This document shows positions 7,555 through 15,771 of a stretch of DNA of 30,614 bases, piece by piece. Position 1 is the stretch's first letter. Each line of letters begins with the position of its first letter. The translations under genes were made by a program, and so were the position numbers. This DNA comes from CAYQDR01 sp964416315 (GTDB lineage Bacteria; Methylomirabilota; Methylomirabilia; Rokubacteriales; DASRDR01). Where the stretch lies: assembly GCA_964416315.1 (NCBI GenBank), contig CAYQDR010000050.1, positions 1-30,614 of the forward strand, given 5' to 3'. Below the pieces are notes generated by a model. That model had not been told where the DNA came from, ran no database searches, and worked only from the letters and a program-made list of their open reading frames with translations.

Positions 7555-9189
7555 ATGGCAACCGACTACAGCGGGCTCCAGGTGGGCAGTCCAGGCATGA
7601 TGCCCGTGACGGAACTCCGGACCGGCGCCGCGGCGCTCGCGGGGAACAACGACACGTCGCTCCTCCAGGTCGTCGTGGTGGACGACAACGCCCCGGTGCT
7701 CCGGTTCCTCCAGTCCGCCTTCTCGACCAACGGCTGCCTCGTCACGACGGCCTCGAGCGCCGAGGAGGCCCTCGACCTCCTCTCCGATCATCCCTTCGAC
7801 CTGGTCGTCTCGGACATCAAGATGCCGGGGCTGAGCGGACTCGATCTCCTGCGGGCGGTCAAGGCGAAGCAGCCCGGGACGCCGGTCGTGCTGATCACGG
7901 GCGTTCCGTCGGTCAACTCGGCCGTCTTCGGACTCCGCCACGGCGCCTACGACTACCTTCCGAAGCCCTTCTCGGTGAAGGAGGTGCAGCAGCTCATCCA
8001 GCGGCTGCGGAAGGACCGGGTCCAGGGGAACGGCCGCCTGAGTTTCCCCGCGGGGCTCACCGAGGAGCTCGCGCGACGTCAGTTCGGGATGGAGGCCCTC
8101 TCCCGGATCGGCGAGCTCGCCCTCCAGAGCCCCGAGCCGGGGGTCTTCGTGGACGCGGTGCTCGACTACACGATCCAGGCGCTCCGGAGCGACGCGGCCC
8201 TGGTCCTCCTCCGGGACCAGGAGGGGCACTTCACCCCGAGCCAGAAGGGGCACCCCTCGCTCGGTGGCCAGCTCCTGAGCCTGCTCCACGCGGCGTTCGA
8301 GGAGCTGGTGAAGACGGGCGGCAAGGAGGCCCTCGCGCTCACCGGAAAGGGGGACGCCGTCACGGCCATCGCCGCGCTGATCCCCGGCACCGGGAAGGCG
8401 ATGGGTGTCCTCTGCCTCGGACGTGACGCGAAGGTCACGGGCACCTTCCTGCCAGATGAGAAGGAGCTCCTGATCGGGTACGCGCAGACGACCGCGCTGG
8501 CCCTCCAGAAGATCTTCCTGCGGGAGAACCTCGAGAGCAACCTGATCGACACGATCGCGTCCTTCGTCACCGCGCTCGAGTCCAAGGATCCGTACCTGAA
8601 GGGGCACTCCGCGCGCGTCTCGATGTACGCCGGCGAGATCGCCATGGCGGTCGGGATGACCCCGCCGCACGTCAGCATCGTCCGTCGCGCCGGGCTCCTG
8701 CACGACCTCGGCAAGCTCGTCGTGCTGGACTCCGTCCTCCACAAGCCGGGCCGGCTGACGAAGGAGGAGTACGCGCTGGTGATGCGCCACCCGCTGGTCG
8801 CTGACAAGATCCTGAAGCCCCTGCGCTTCCTCGCCCAGGAGTCGAAGGCGATCCGGCACCACCACGAGCGGTGGGACGGCAGGGGGCTCCCGGACGGGCT
8901 CAAGGGCGAGGAGATCCCGCTGGCGGCCCGGATCGTGACGGTGGCCGATTCCTACGACGCGATGACCTCGACGCGAGCCTATCGCAGCGCGCTTCCGGTC
9001 GAGGTCGCGATCAGCGAGGTCCTGCGCGGCGCGAAGTCCCAGTTCGACCCGACGGTGACGGAGGCCTTCGCGTCGATCCAGCGAGCGCGCCTGCTCGAGA
9101 TCAGCCGCTACTACAGCACCGCACAGATCCCGGGGATCTCGGAGGCCGGCGCGGCCCTCGAAGCCCCGGTGGGCGAGACGCACTGTTGA
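7555..9189 (+). CDS. Response regulator with REC, GAF-like and HD-GYP phosphodiesterase domains
   Basis: A 544-residue signalling protein, probably degrading the second messenger cyclic di-GMP. A loose tail of about 35 residues leads to a receiver domain (about 37-150) with Asp43/Asp44, phospho-acceptor Asp87 (SDIKMPG) and Lys137 (LPKPF). A GAF-like domain follows (about 175-320). The C-terminal HD-GYP domain (about 328-525) has metal-binding HD at 383-384 (LLHDLGK), and the second signature HHERWDGRGLP (436-446), in which the Tyr of GYP is Leu. The following VADSYDAMTSTRAYR is standard for active members. A ribosome site (GGAAGGGGGGCAGGG) precedes the ATG. It sits in the sigma-54-driven group and its stop overlaps the next gene by four bases, which suggests translational coupling. 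The GLP variant leaves activity on cyclic di-GMP versus other cyclic dinucleotides open. Confidence 0.93.
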   Translation: MATDYSGLQVGSPGMMPVTELRTGAAALAGNNDTSLLQVVVVDDNAPVLRFLQSAFSTNGCLVTTASSAEEALDLLSDHPFDLVVSDIKMPGLSGLDLLRAVKAKQPGTPVVLITGVPSVNSAVFGLRHGAYDYLPKPFSVKEVQQLIQRLRKDRVQGNGRLSFPAGLTEELARRQFGMEALSRIGELALQSPEPGVFVDAVLDYTIQALRSDAALVLLRDQEGHFTPSQKGHPSLGGQLLSLLHAAFEELVKTGGKEALALTGKGDAVTAIAALIPGTGKAMGVLCLGRDAKVTGTFLPDEKELLIGYAQTTALALQKIFLRENLESNLIDTIASFVTALESKDPYLKGHSARVSMYAGEIAMAVGMTPPHVSIVRRAGLLHDLGKLVVLDSVLHKPGRLTKEEYALVMRHPLVADKILKPLRFLAQESKAIRHHHERWDGRGLPDGLKGEEIPLAARIVTVADSYDAMTSTRAYRSALPVEVAISEVLRGAKSQFDPTVTEAFASIQRARLLEISRYYSTAQIPGISEAGAALEAPVGETHC

Positions 9190-9581
9190 GCCAGCCGAGG
9201 GCACGCGTACTGGTCGTCGACGACGCGGGGCCGGTGGTCGTCCTCTGCGTGAACGTCCTCCAGTCGCTGGGGTACGCGGTCAAGGGCGCCAACCGCGGTG
9301 AGGCCGCGATCGAGCTGGTCCGCAAGGAGCCCTTCGACCTGATGGTGGTGGACTACCGGATGCCGGGCATGAGCGGCTTCGATGTCTTCCGGGAGGTGCG
9401 GGCCCTGCGGCCCGAGATGGCGTTCACGCTCGTCACCGGGCACGGGACGCCCGAGATCATCGCCGAGGCGAAGCAGATGGGATTCGACTCGATCCTCCTG
9501 AAGCCCTTCACCCCCACCGAGCTGCGCGGGGCCGCCGAGAAGGCGCTGGCCGCCAAGGCCGGCAAGCCCTCCGGGGCGTAG
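9186..9581 (+). CDS. Single-domain response regulator (CheY-like)
   Basis: A 131-residue receiver domain without output domain. Key residues are present: Asp12/Asp13, phospho-acceptor Asp56 (VVDYRMPG), Thr84 and Lys106 (LLKPFTP). The start is taken as the TTG at 9186, whose TTGA overlaps the TGA of the preceding HD-GYP gene. This places the receiver's first strand (ARVLVVDDAG) at the normal distance from the N-terminus. No ATG or GTG upstream of the receiver core fits as well. A domain alone must act by protein contact or as a phosphate shuttle, for instance between the downstream kinases and the HD-GYP protein. Coupled translation with the HD-GYP gene supports such a partnership, but the partner is inferred. 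Confidence 0.88.
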   Translation: MSQPRARVLVVDDAGPVVVLCVNVLQSLGYAVKGANRGEAAIELVRKEPFDLMVVDYRMPGMSGFDVFREVRALRPEMAFTLVTGHGTPEIIAEAKQMGFDSILLKPFTPTELRGAAEKALAAKAGKPSGA

Positions 9582-9651
9582 GCTGCCGGAACGCGGTATG
9601 CTATTCGACGCACCCCCGAGCGGTTCCGCGAGCGAGGCGGAGGTGGCAGGA

Positions 9652-10452
9652 ATGGGTTCGGTGCTCCGGGGCATCCAGTGGGGACTCGACCGCATGCTGT
9701 CGGTCGGGTACGGCGTCGTCTATGACTTCATCTTCGAGCGGTTCCCGCCGTACCAGACCCTGCTGCGGGAGGTCCTCGGCCTGCTGGAATCGGCCGTCCC
9801 CGCGGGCGCGCACCGGCGGGACGTCCGCGTCCTGGACATCGGGTGTGGCCCGGGGAACTTCACCTTTACCCTGGCCCAGGCAGGCTTCTCCGTGGTCGGG
9901 ATCGACCCGTACGACGCCCTGGTGGACCTCGCGAGAGAGAAGCGCCGCGCCCAACACCTCGCGAACCTCGCCTTCCGGCACGCCGATCTCGCCAGGGGCG
10001 ACACGTTCCGAGAGGGCGGTTTCGATCAGGTCGTGAACATCCACTCCCTCTACGTCCATCCCGCGCCGGTACAGCTCCTCCGGGAGGTGCACCGGGTGCT
10101 GAAGCCCGGCGGGCATGCGGTCTTCGTCAACTTCACGCGGCGCGTCTGGCTGTGGTCGTCGTTCCGCGACGTCAGGGGCCGCGATGGACTCGGGGCGGCG
10201 CTCCGGTGCCTGCTGTGGGTCCTGCCCAACGCGGTGTTCGAGGTGACGCGGAAGCGGATCGGGCCCCACTACTGGCAGGAGGAGGAGTTCACGCGCCACC
10301 TCCGCGAGGCGGGCTTCACGGTGCTCGAGTTGCGGCGGACCTTCTTCGGCGGCGCCAGCCTTTTGGCGTGGGTTCGAAAGGACAACCCCCAGCCTACGTC
10401 ATCTTTGGACGTACTTGGTGCTCGTCGGGGAACGACCCCGGACGGTGGATGA
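9652..10452 (+). CDS. Class I SAM-dependent methyltransferase
   Basis: A 266-residue protein with the class I methyltransferase core. Motif I reads VLDIGCGPGNFTFTLAQ, followed by GIDPYD at the acidic end of strand 2. The post-core motif LREVHRVLKPGGHAVFVNF is typical of small-molecule, quinone or lipid methyltransferases. The ATG at 9652 is preferred because GGAGGT lies seven bases upstream; an in-frame ATG at 9598 lacks a ribosome site and would add 18 unconvincing residues. An amphipathic N-terminal region (about 1-45) could bind a membrane. It follows the response regulator by 70 bases on the same strand and may belong to the same transcript. The substrate cannot be told; the C-terminal 20 residues look disordered. 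Confidence 0.87.
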   Translation: MGSVLRGIQWGLDRMLSVGYGVVYDFIFERFPPYQTLLREVLGLLESAVPAGAHRRDVRVLDIGCGPGNFTFTLAQAGFSVVGIDPYDALVDLAREKRRAQHLANLAFRHADLARGDTFREGGFDQVVNIHSLYVHPAPVQLLREVHRVLKPGGHAVFVNFTRRVWLWSSFRDVRGRDGLGAALRCLLWVLPNAVFEVTRKRIGPHYWQEEEFTRHLREAGFTVLELRRTFFGGASLLAWVRKDNPQPTSSLDVLGARRGTTPDGG

Positions 10453-10564
10453 GCTTGAAGCGCACGAGTTCAAAGACGGGGTCCCTCTCGTGCGGTTCAT
10501 CATCATCCTGCTGGAGGTTCTGTAGAGTGATCTCGGCGTTCCGGCTCTGGGACGGACCCCGACC

Positions 10565-11245
10565 GTGATCGAGACGAAACCGGCGTCGCTCGAGGCGGCC
10601 CCTGTCGGCGGGGCCGCGGCTCCGGACCAGCCGGTCATCGTGGTCCGTGGCAGGCGGGTCTACCTGCGCACCCTGACTCCCGGGGACCTCAAGTACCTCG
10701 CGGAGTGGGCCGAGGATCCGTTCCTCGAGCGGATGGTCGGAAGCGAGTTCCTCTACGCCTTCAAGCACGTGTACGACAAAGACCCGTCCTTCTTCGACGC
10801 CGTCCTGACCGATCCGACCCAGGTCGTGCTGGTGGTCATGGCCTACCGGGGCGGGACCAAGCCCGTGGGCCTCGTCCGCCTGTTCAACATCCACGTCCTG
10901 GAGGGCTACGCCTTCCTGGAAACGATGATCACCGACCAGAAGGCCATCCGCCGGGGATTCGGCGTTGAAGCCGGCAAGCTCATCTCGTACTATGGCGTCG
11001 ACGTGCTGGGGCTCCGACGGATCGAGGCGAAGGTCTACGCCTACAACCGGTTGAGCATGAATTCCCTGCTCCGCCACGGCTTCCGCCAGGAGGGCATCCT
11101 CCGCAAGGCCGGGTACTGTGGTGGCGAGTACTGGGACGTCTACGTGTTCGGGATCCTCAAGGACGAGATCGAAGAGGAACGGAAGGACGACTTCTACGAA
11201 TACCCCTTCGAGCGCGCGGAGGGGCACGTGATTGAGCCTACATAG
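10565..11245 (+). CDS. GNAT-family N-acetyltransferase (RimJ/RimL-like)
   Basis: A 226-residue acetyl-CoA-dependent acetyltransferase. After a loose N-terminus (about 1-30) the core begins at VYLRTLTPGDLKYLAEWAED, the pattern of RimJ/RimL and antibiotic acetyltransferase-like GNATs. It continues through the central strand GLVRLFNIHVLEGYAFLETMI and the helix-turn AIRRGFGVEAGKLISYY, which replaces the usual Q/RxxGxG/A acetyl-CoA loop. The region AYNRLSMNSLLRHGFRQEGILRK is typical of the C-terminal half of the fold. The GTG start has no strong ribosome site. The last 14 bases overlap the TTG start of the histidine kinase, so the two are likely co-translated. The acceptor substrate is unknown. 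Confidence 0.85.
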   Translation: MIETKPASLEAAPVGGAAAPDQPVIVVRGRRVYLRTLTPGDLKYLAEWAEDPFLERMVGSEFLYAFKHVYDKDPSFFDAVLTDPTQVVLVVMAYRGGTKPVGLVRLFNIHVLEGYAFLETMITDQKAIRRGFGVEAGKLISYYGVDVLGLRRIEAKVYAYNRLSMNSLLRHGFRQEGILRKAGYCGGEYWDVYVFGILKDEIEEERKDDFYEYPFERAEGHVIEPT

Positions 11246-13385
11246 CCTACTCCCCCTCGCCGCCTTCCTCCTGAACGTCTCCCTCGCCGGGATCTCGCTG
11301 CTCCGGAACCCGGGCAGCCGGCTGAACCGCGTCTTTGCGTACTTCGTCTCGGCGATGGCCCTCTGGAATTTCGGGGTCTTCATGCTCCGCCGGGCTCCGG
11401 ACCCGGCGAGCGCGTACTTCTGGGAGGTGATCATCCACATCGGAGTGATCGCCATCCCCGCCTTCTACTACCACTTCGTCCTCATCTTCCTCGACGCCAC
11501 GACGCGGCACCGCCCCTCTCTGACCCTCGCCTACGTGCTCGCGCTGTTCTTCAACGCCTTCAACGTCACCGGGGCCTCCAGCTTCATGAAGGGCGTCAAG
11601 TGGACCTACTGGGGCTGGGCCCCAGCCGCCGGGCTCGTGTACTACGCCCAGTTCGTCTACTTCCTCGCTTTCATGATCTGGGGTCTCTACCACCTGGTGA
11701 GGGTGTATCGGGACATCGATTCCAGCTTCCGTCGCAACAGGGCCCGTCTGATCCTTCTGGGCACCATCGTGAGCCTCAGCGGCGGGGTCATCGACATCGT
11801 CCGGGCCATCGTCCCGCTCCTCGAACGCACATACCCGGCGGGCATTCCGGCGAACATGGTGTTCGCGCTGATGCTCGGGATTTCGATCGTCCGCTACCGC
11901 CTGTTCGACGTGAACGTCGCGGTCAAGCGCACCGCGATCTACCTGGTCTTCGGCGCGGCGGTGACTTCCGCCCTCGTCGGGATCACGTGGACCCTCGAGC
12001 GATACTTCCAGCTGGCGGAGATCACCGCCCTCTGGGTCGTGATCCCCATGGGCTTCCTCATCACGCTCGTCCTGAGCCCGCTCGGCCGGCCCCTGGAGGA
12101 CTACATCCAGCGCCTCATGTTCAGCAAACGGCGTGGCTGCTACGACACGCTGCTGGACCTGAGCAAGCGGATGAGCGCCATCCTCAGCTTCGGGAAGCTC
12201 GTGGACACGCTGCTCCAGGGTCTCGTCCGGGGAGTCCCGCTCACGCATGCCGTGCTCATGATCTACGACCGGCCCACGAATTCCTTCGTGCCCTACCAGG
12301 AGGAGACCACCATCGAGGTCGGGGGCGCCGTCGCCCCCATCCGAGCCGACAGCGCCATCGTCCAGTGGCTCAAGCGGGCGGAGGGCCTCCTCGTCAAGGA
12401 GGAAGTCAAGCTCAACCCGCGAATCGCGGCGTACTTCGAGGCGGCGGAGGGCGAACTGGAAGAGATCAAGGCGTCACTCATCGTGCCGCTCAAGATCGAG
12501 GACAACCTCATCGGCATCCTCCTCCTCGGCGAGAAGCTCTCCGCCGAGATCTTCGATCACCCGGAACTCGAGGTCCTCTCCGTCCTGGCCAACCAGGCGG
12601 CGATCGCGATGGAGAACGCGCGCCTCTACGAGGAGCTGGGGGCGTCGAACGCCCGCCTCATCCAGGCCAACCAGCTCAAGTCCGAGTTCTTGGCGAGCAT
12701 GTCGCACGAGCTCCGGACGCCGCTCAACTCGGTCATCGGGTTCTCCAAAGTACTGCTGAACCGACTCGATGGCGACCTGACCGAGCGGCAGGAAGCCTAC
12801 ATCCGCTCCGTCCACAACAGCAGCACCCACCTCCTGCGGCTCATCAACAGCATCCTGGACTTCTCCCGGATCGAGGCCGGCAAGATCGAGGCCCATCCCG
12901 AGGACTTCGACCTCCACGACCTGGTCGACGAGTGCGTCGAGTCCTCGATCCCCCTGGCCCGGGGCAAGCCGGTCAAGCTCGAGAAGGAGGTCCCCCTGGA
13001 GCTGCCGCGGATCCACGCCGACCGCACCAAGGTCAAGCAGGTCCTGCTGAACCTGGTCAGCAACGCGATCAAGTTCTCGCCCGCCGGCCGCGTCATCGTC
13101 CGCGTCCAGCCGGAAGGGGACCTCGTCCACTTCAGTGTCGCCGACACGGGCATCGGGATCCGCGAGGAGGACCTCCCGCGGCTGTTCCAGCCGTTCCACC
13201 GGGTGAACAGCCCGCGGGCGCGCGAGGCGAGCGGCACGGGGCTCGGGCTCGCGATCAGCAAGAAGTTCGTCGAGCTGCACGGCGGTCGCATCTGGGCGGA
13301 GAGTCGGGAGAACCGGGGCTCCACGTTCCACTTCACGCTACCGGTCAAGCGGCTGCACGCCGAGAAGGTCGAAAGGATCACCTGA
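11232..13385 (+). CDS. Membrane sensor histidine kinase (multi-TM, GAF, HisKA, HATPase)
   Basis: A 717-residue sensor kinase. The N-terminal third has about eight hydrophobic segments (roughly 5-25, 35-52, 64-88, 97-113, 132-153, 172-194, 206-222, 236-283), resembling the 7TM-type sensor region of other histidine kinases. A GAF-like domain covers about 305-465. The dimerisation/phosphotransfer domain has His492 in SHELRTPLNS, and the catalytic domain has the N box (NLVSNAIKF, Asn607/Asn611), G1 box DTGIGI and G2 box GTGLGLAIS. No receiver domain is attached. The TTG start at 11232 lies inside the end of the acetyltransferase gene and directly precedes the first membrane helix. The next gene, a receiver-kinase hybrid, starts two bases after the stop, so the pair probably forms one relay. 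Confidence 0.95.
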   Translation: MSLHSLLPLAAFLLNVSLAGISLLRNPGSRLNRVFAYFVSAMALWNFGVFMLRRAPDPASAYFWEVIIHIGVIAIPAFYYHFVLIFLDATTRHRPSLTLAYVLALFFNAFNVTGASSFMKGVKWTYWGWAPAAGLVYYAQFVYFLAFMIWGLYHLVRVYRDIDSSFRRNRARLILLGTIVSLSGGVIDIVRAIVPLLERTYPAGIPANMVFALMLGISIVRYRLFDVNVAVKRTAIYLVFGAAVTSALVGITWTLERYFQLAEITALWVVIPMGFLITLVLSPLGRPLEDYIQRLMFSKRRGCYDTLLDLSKRMSAILSFGKLVDTLLQGLVRGVPLTHAVLMIYDRPTNSFVPYQEETTIEVGGAVAPIRADSAIVQWLKRAEGLLVKEEVKLNPRIAAYFEAAEGELEEIKASLIVPLKIEDNLIGILLLGEKLSAEIFDHPELEVLSVLANQAAIAMENARLYEELGASNARLIQANQLKSEFLASMSHELRTPLNSVIGFSKVLLNRLDGDLTERQEAYIRSVHNSSTHLLRLINSILDFSRIEAGKIEAHPEDFDLHDLVDECVESSIPLARGKPVKLEKEVPLELPRIHADRTKVKQVLLNLVSNAIKFSPAGRVIVRVQPEGDLVHFSVADTGIGIREEDLPRLFQPFHRVNSPRAREASGTGLGLAISKKFVELHGGRIWAESRENRGSTFHFTLPVKRLHAEKVERIT

Positions 13386-13386
13386 A

Positions 13387-15066
13387 ATGCCGGGGCACCC
13401 GCGTGACCGCAAGGGAGCCAAGATCCTCTACATCGAGGATAATCCCGAGAACCGCATGCTCGCACGCGCGGTGCTCGAGGCGGAGGGGTACGAGGTCGTG
13501 GATGCCGAGGACGGGCTGTCGGGGATCGAGGCCGCCATCCGCGAGCAGCCGGGCCTGATCCTCCTCGACATCAACCTGCCCGGTGTCGACGGCTACGAGG
13601 TCGTCTCGGTCCTCAAGTCGTTCCCGAACCTCTCCACCACCCCGGTCGTCGCCGTGACGGCATATGCGATGGAGGGCGACCGGCAGCGCACCCTCGTCGC
13701 GGGCTGCGACGGGTACATCCAGAAGCCGATCGACGTGGATGCCTTCCCGGGCCAGGTCGCGGAGTTCCTCCGCGGCAAGCGCGAGCGTGTCGAAGCGCGC
13801 GAGGAGGGCATCTACCTCCGCGAGCTCAACCAGCGGCTCGTCTACCGGCTCGTCAACCAGGTGGAGGACCTGAAGCGGCTCAACGAGCAGTTCGTGCGGC
13901 GCGCGCGGCAGCTCGAGGAGCTGCACCGGGCCGTCCAGGACATCACCTCCGAGTTGGGGGTCGCCGCCCTCCTCGAGCGCCTGCTGCCCGCGCTCGTGAA
14001 GGCGCTCGGGAGCACGAGCCTCGCGGTCGAGCTGACCGACCCGCCGGGCGTCCGCGTCGCGGTGCGCGGCGAGGGCACCGAGCACCCCCAGCGCGTGCTC
14101 GCCGGGGCCGCGGCCGAGGCAACGGAACCGTGGAGCGAGGTGGAATGGACGCTGCCCCTCGCCGTTCGCGACCGGGCCCTGGGGGCGATGGTCGCGCGCC
14201 ATGTCCTCCCCCCCGGCGCCAAGGCGGACGAAGAGCAACTCCTCAAGCTGGTGGCGAATCAGGTCGCGATCGCCGTCGAGAACGCTCACCTCTACGAGGG
14301 TGTGAAGCGCCAGATGGCCGAGCTGAGGGAGGCGCAGGCGCAGCTCGTTCAGTCGGCAAAGCTGGCGGCCGTCGGGGAGCTCGTGGCCAACGTCGCCCAC
14401 GAGCTGAACAACCCTCTCACGAGCGTCCTCGGCTTCGCTTCCTTCATCGCCGAGCGCCTCCCCGAGGAGGACCCGACGCGGGGGGAACTGAACCTCATCA
14501 TGGAGGAGGCCGGGCGCGCCCGCGACATCGTCCGCGACCTGCTCGACTTCAGCCGCCGGCGGGAGTATGCGCCCGAGCTGACAGACGTCAACGCGGTGGT
14601 TGAGCAGACCGTCGCCATGGTGCGGCGACAGGGCTCGGTGGACCACGTCACGGTCGAGGAGACCTACGCCCCGGACATGCCCAAGATCGAGGTGGACGTC
14701 TCCCGAGTCAAGCAGGTCTTCCTGAACATCATCAACAACGCGACGTACGCGATGAGGGACGGGGGCACGCTCACCATCCGCACCTTCGCGGCCGCCGACT
14801 GGGTACATGTGGAGTTCGCCGACACCGGGCACGGCATCGCCCCGGAGCACCTGGAGAAGATCTTCGACCCGTTCTTCACCACGAAGCCCGAGGTGAGCGG
14901 CACGGGGCTGGGGCTGTCGGTGAGCCTCGGCATCGTGCAGAGCCACGGCGGCGCCATCGACGTCAAGAGCGAGGTCGGCAAGGGCTCGATCTTCACGGTC
15001 AAGCTCCCGGCCCGGGTCGGGACCGAGGGCGCCGCCGAGACCCAACCCGAAGCGGTCACCCGGTAA
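13387..15066 (+). CDS. Hybrid receiver-sensor histidine kinase (REC, GAF, HisKA, HATPase)
   Basis: A 559-residue soluble kinase with an N-terminal receiver rather than a C-terminal one. Receiver (about 11-130): Glu17/Asp18, phospho-acceptor Asp61 (LLDINLPG), Lys113 (IQKPI). A coiled-coil-like helix (about 140-185) leads to a GAF-like domain (about 185-300). The HisKA region has His338 in NVAHELNNPLTSV and the catalytic domain has NIINNATYAM, DTGHGI, FDPFFTTK and GTGLGL. There are no membrane segments. AAAGGA lies about 10 bases before the ATG and the spacing to the upstream membrane kinase is a single base plus stop. The arrangement suggests that the membrane kinase phosphorylates this receiver, which then tunes the second kinase; this order is inference. 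Its output may be the orphan regulators upstream. Confidence 0.95.
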   Translation: MPGHPRDRKGAKILYIEDNPENRMLARAVLEAEGYEVVDAEDGLSGIEAAIREQPGLILLDINLPGVDGYEVVSVLKSFPNLSTTPVVAVTAYAMEGDRQRTLVAGCDGYIQKPIDVDAFPGQVAEFLRGKRERVEAREEGIYLRELNQRLVYRLVNQVEDLKRLNEQFVRRARQLEELHRAVQDITSELGVAALLERLLPALVKALGSTSLAVELTDPPGVRVAVRGEGTEHPQRVLAGAAAEATEPWSEVEWTLPLAVRDRALGAMVARHVLPPGAKADEEQLLKLVANQVAIAVENAHLYEGVKRQMAELREAQAQLVQSAKLAAVGELVANVAHELNNPLTSVLGFASFIAERLPEEDPTRGELNLIMEEAGRARDIVRDLLDFSRRREYAPELTDVNAVVEQTVAMVRRQGSVDHVTVEETYAPDMPKIEVDVSRVKQVFLNIINNATYAMRDGGTLTIRTFAAADWVHVEFADTGHGIAPEHLEKIFDPFFTTKPEVSGTGLGLSVSLGIVQSHGGAIDVKSEVGKGSIFTVKLPARVGTEGAAETQPEAVTR

Positions 15067-15067
15067 C

Positions 15068-15547
15068 GTGCGCGGCCGGATCCGCATCCGGCCCATGGGG
15101 CCGGCCGACGTCCCGGCCGTCGCCCGCCTCGAGCGCGCCGTCTTCCGCCGAGACGCCTGGCCTGCGGCTGCCTTCGCGCACGTCGGCCGGGTCTTCGCGA
15201 CCAGCCGGCCCCCCCGCGGTCGCTTCTGGCTCGCAGAGTCTGGTGACGGTCGCATCGTCGGCTACGCCGGGCTGGAACTGTCGGCACTCGCAGGGGAGGC
15301 GGACGTCATCAACCTCGCCGTAGATCCCGCACATCGCCGGCGGGGCATCGGCCGGCGGCTCCTCAGGAGCGTGCGGGCCTACTGCCGCGCGCGGGGAGTG
15401 CTGCTCGTGTGGCTCCGGGTCCGGGCCTCGAACCGCGAGGCGCGGACGTTCTACCGCCGATGCGGCTTCCGCACCGTGGGCCGATTCCGCGCCTACTACG
15501 ACGCCCCGCGGGAGGACGCGGTCCTGATGACCCTCCCCCGCCCGTAG
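15068..15547 (+). CDS. GNAT-family acetyltransferase (RimI-like)
   Basis: A 159-residue single-domain GNAT protein. The acetyl-CoA binding motif is clear: INLAVDPAHRRRGIGRRLL, with the R-R-x-G-I-G loop. It is followed by LLVWLRVRASNREARTFYRRCGF, the strand and helix pattern shared with ribosomal protein S18 alanine N-acetyltransferase (RimI) and related small enzymes. The GTG start at 15068 lies one base after the stop of the hybrid kinase, so it is the last gene of that operon. Its function in a signalling operon is unclear; the true substrate may be a protein N-terminus or a small amine. Confidence 0.87.
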   Translation: MRGRIRIRPMGPADVPAVARLERAVFRRDAWPAAAFAHVGRVFATSRPPRGRFWLAESGDGRIVGYAGLELSALAGEADVINLAVDPAHRRRGIGRRLLRSVRAYCRARGVLLVWLRVRASNREARTFYRRCGFRTVGRFRAYYDAPREDAVLMTLPRP

Positions 15548-15612
15548 CTGTCCCAGCTCAGGCGGGGCCGAGACCCGAGCAGACGGAGTAGTGCTGCCGG
15601 ATGCAGGCCGAG

Positions 15613-15771
15613 CTAGGAGCGCGCCGCCGAGGCGATGACCACAGGCCGCACGGGGCCCGCCGCGGGCCGCTCACGGATCGCGAGGACCATGGCGGTCGCC
15701 ACGAACGCCAGCGCTGCGGCGGAGTGGAACGCGAGCGTGTAGTTGCCGAACCGGTCGTAGAGCGCGCCCCC
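15613..15771 (-). pseudogene. C-terminal remnant of a major facilitator (MFS) transporter
   Basis: Read directly after the ribokinase stop, and in the same frame, the minus strand encodes about 52 residues ending at a TAG (15615-15613). They begin GGALYDRFGNYTLAFH, the loop and start of the last helix of many MFS carriers. They continue into a hydrophobic helix (AAALAFVATAMVLAIRE) and a short basic tail. The GxLyDRfG pattern, one membrane span and a normal C-terminus fit the final 50 residues of a 12-helix carrier. No start codon or earlier helices exist, so this is a 3' fragment left by a deletion or fusion. The former substrate is unknown; a nucleoside or sugar carrier would suit the neighbours, but that is inference. 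Confidence 0.65.

Noticed and set aside
6439..9204. Open minus-strand frame of about 920 codons opposite the sigma-54 operon
   Set aside because: Same explanation: low-complexity composition, no domains, fully opposite two recognisable signalling genes.
13378..15255. Minus-strand frame of about 625 codons opposite the hybrid kinase
   Set aside because: Antisense of a strongly conserved histidine kinase; the product has no recognisable motif.
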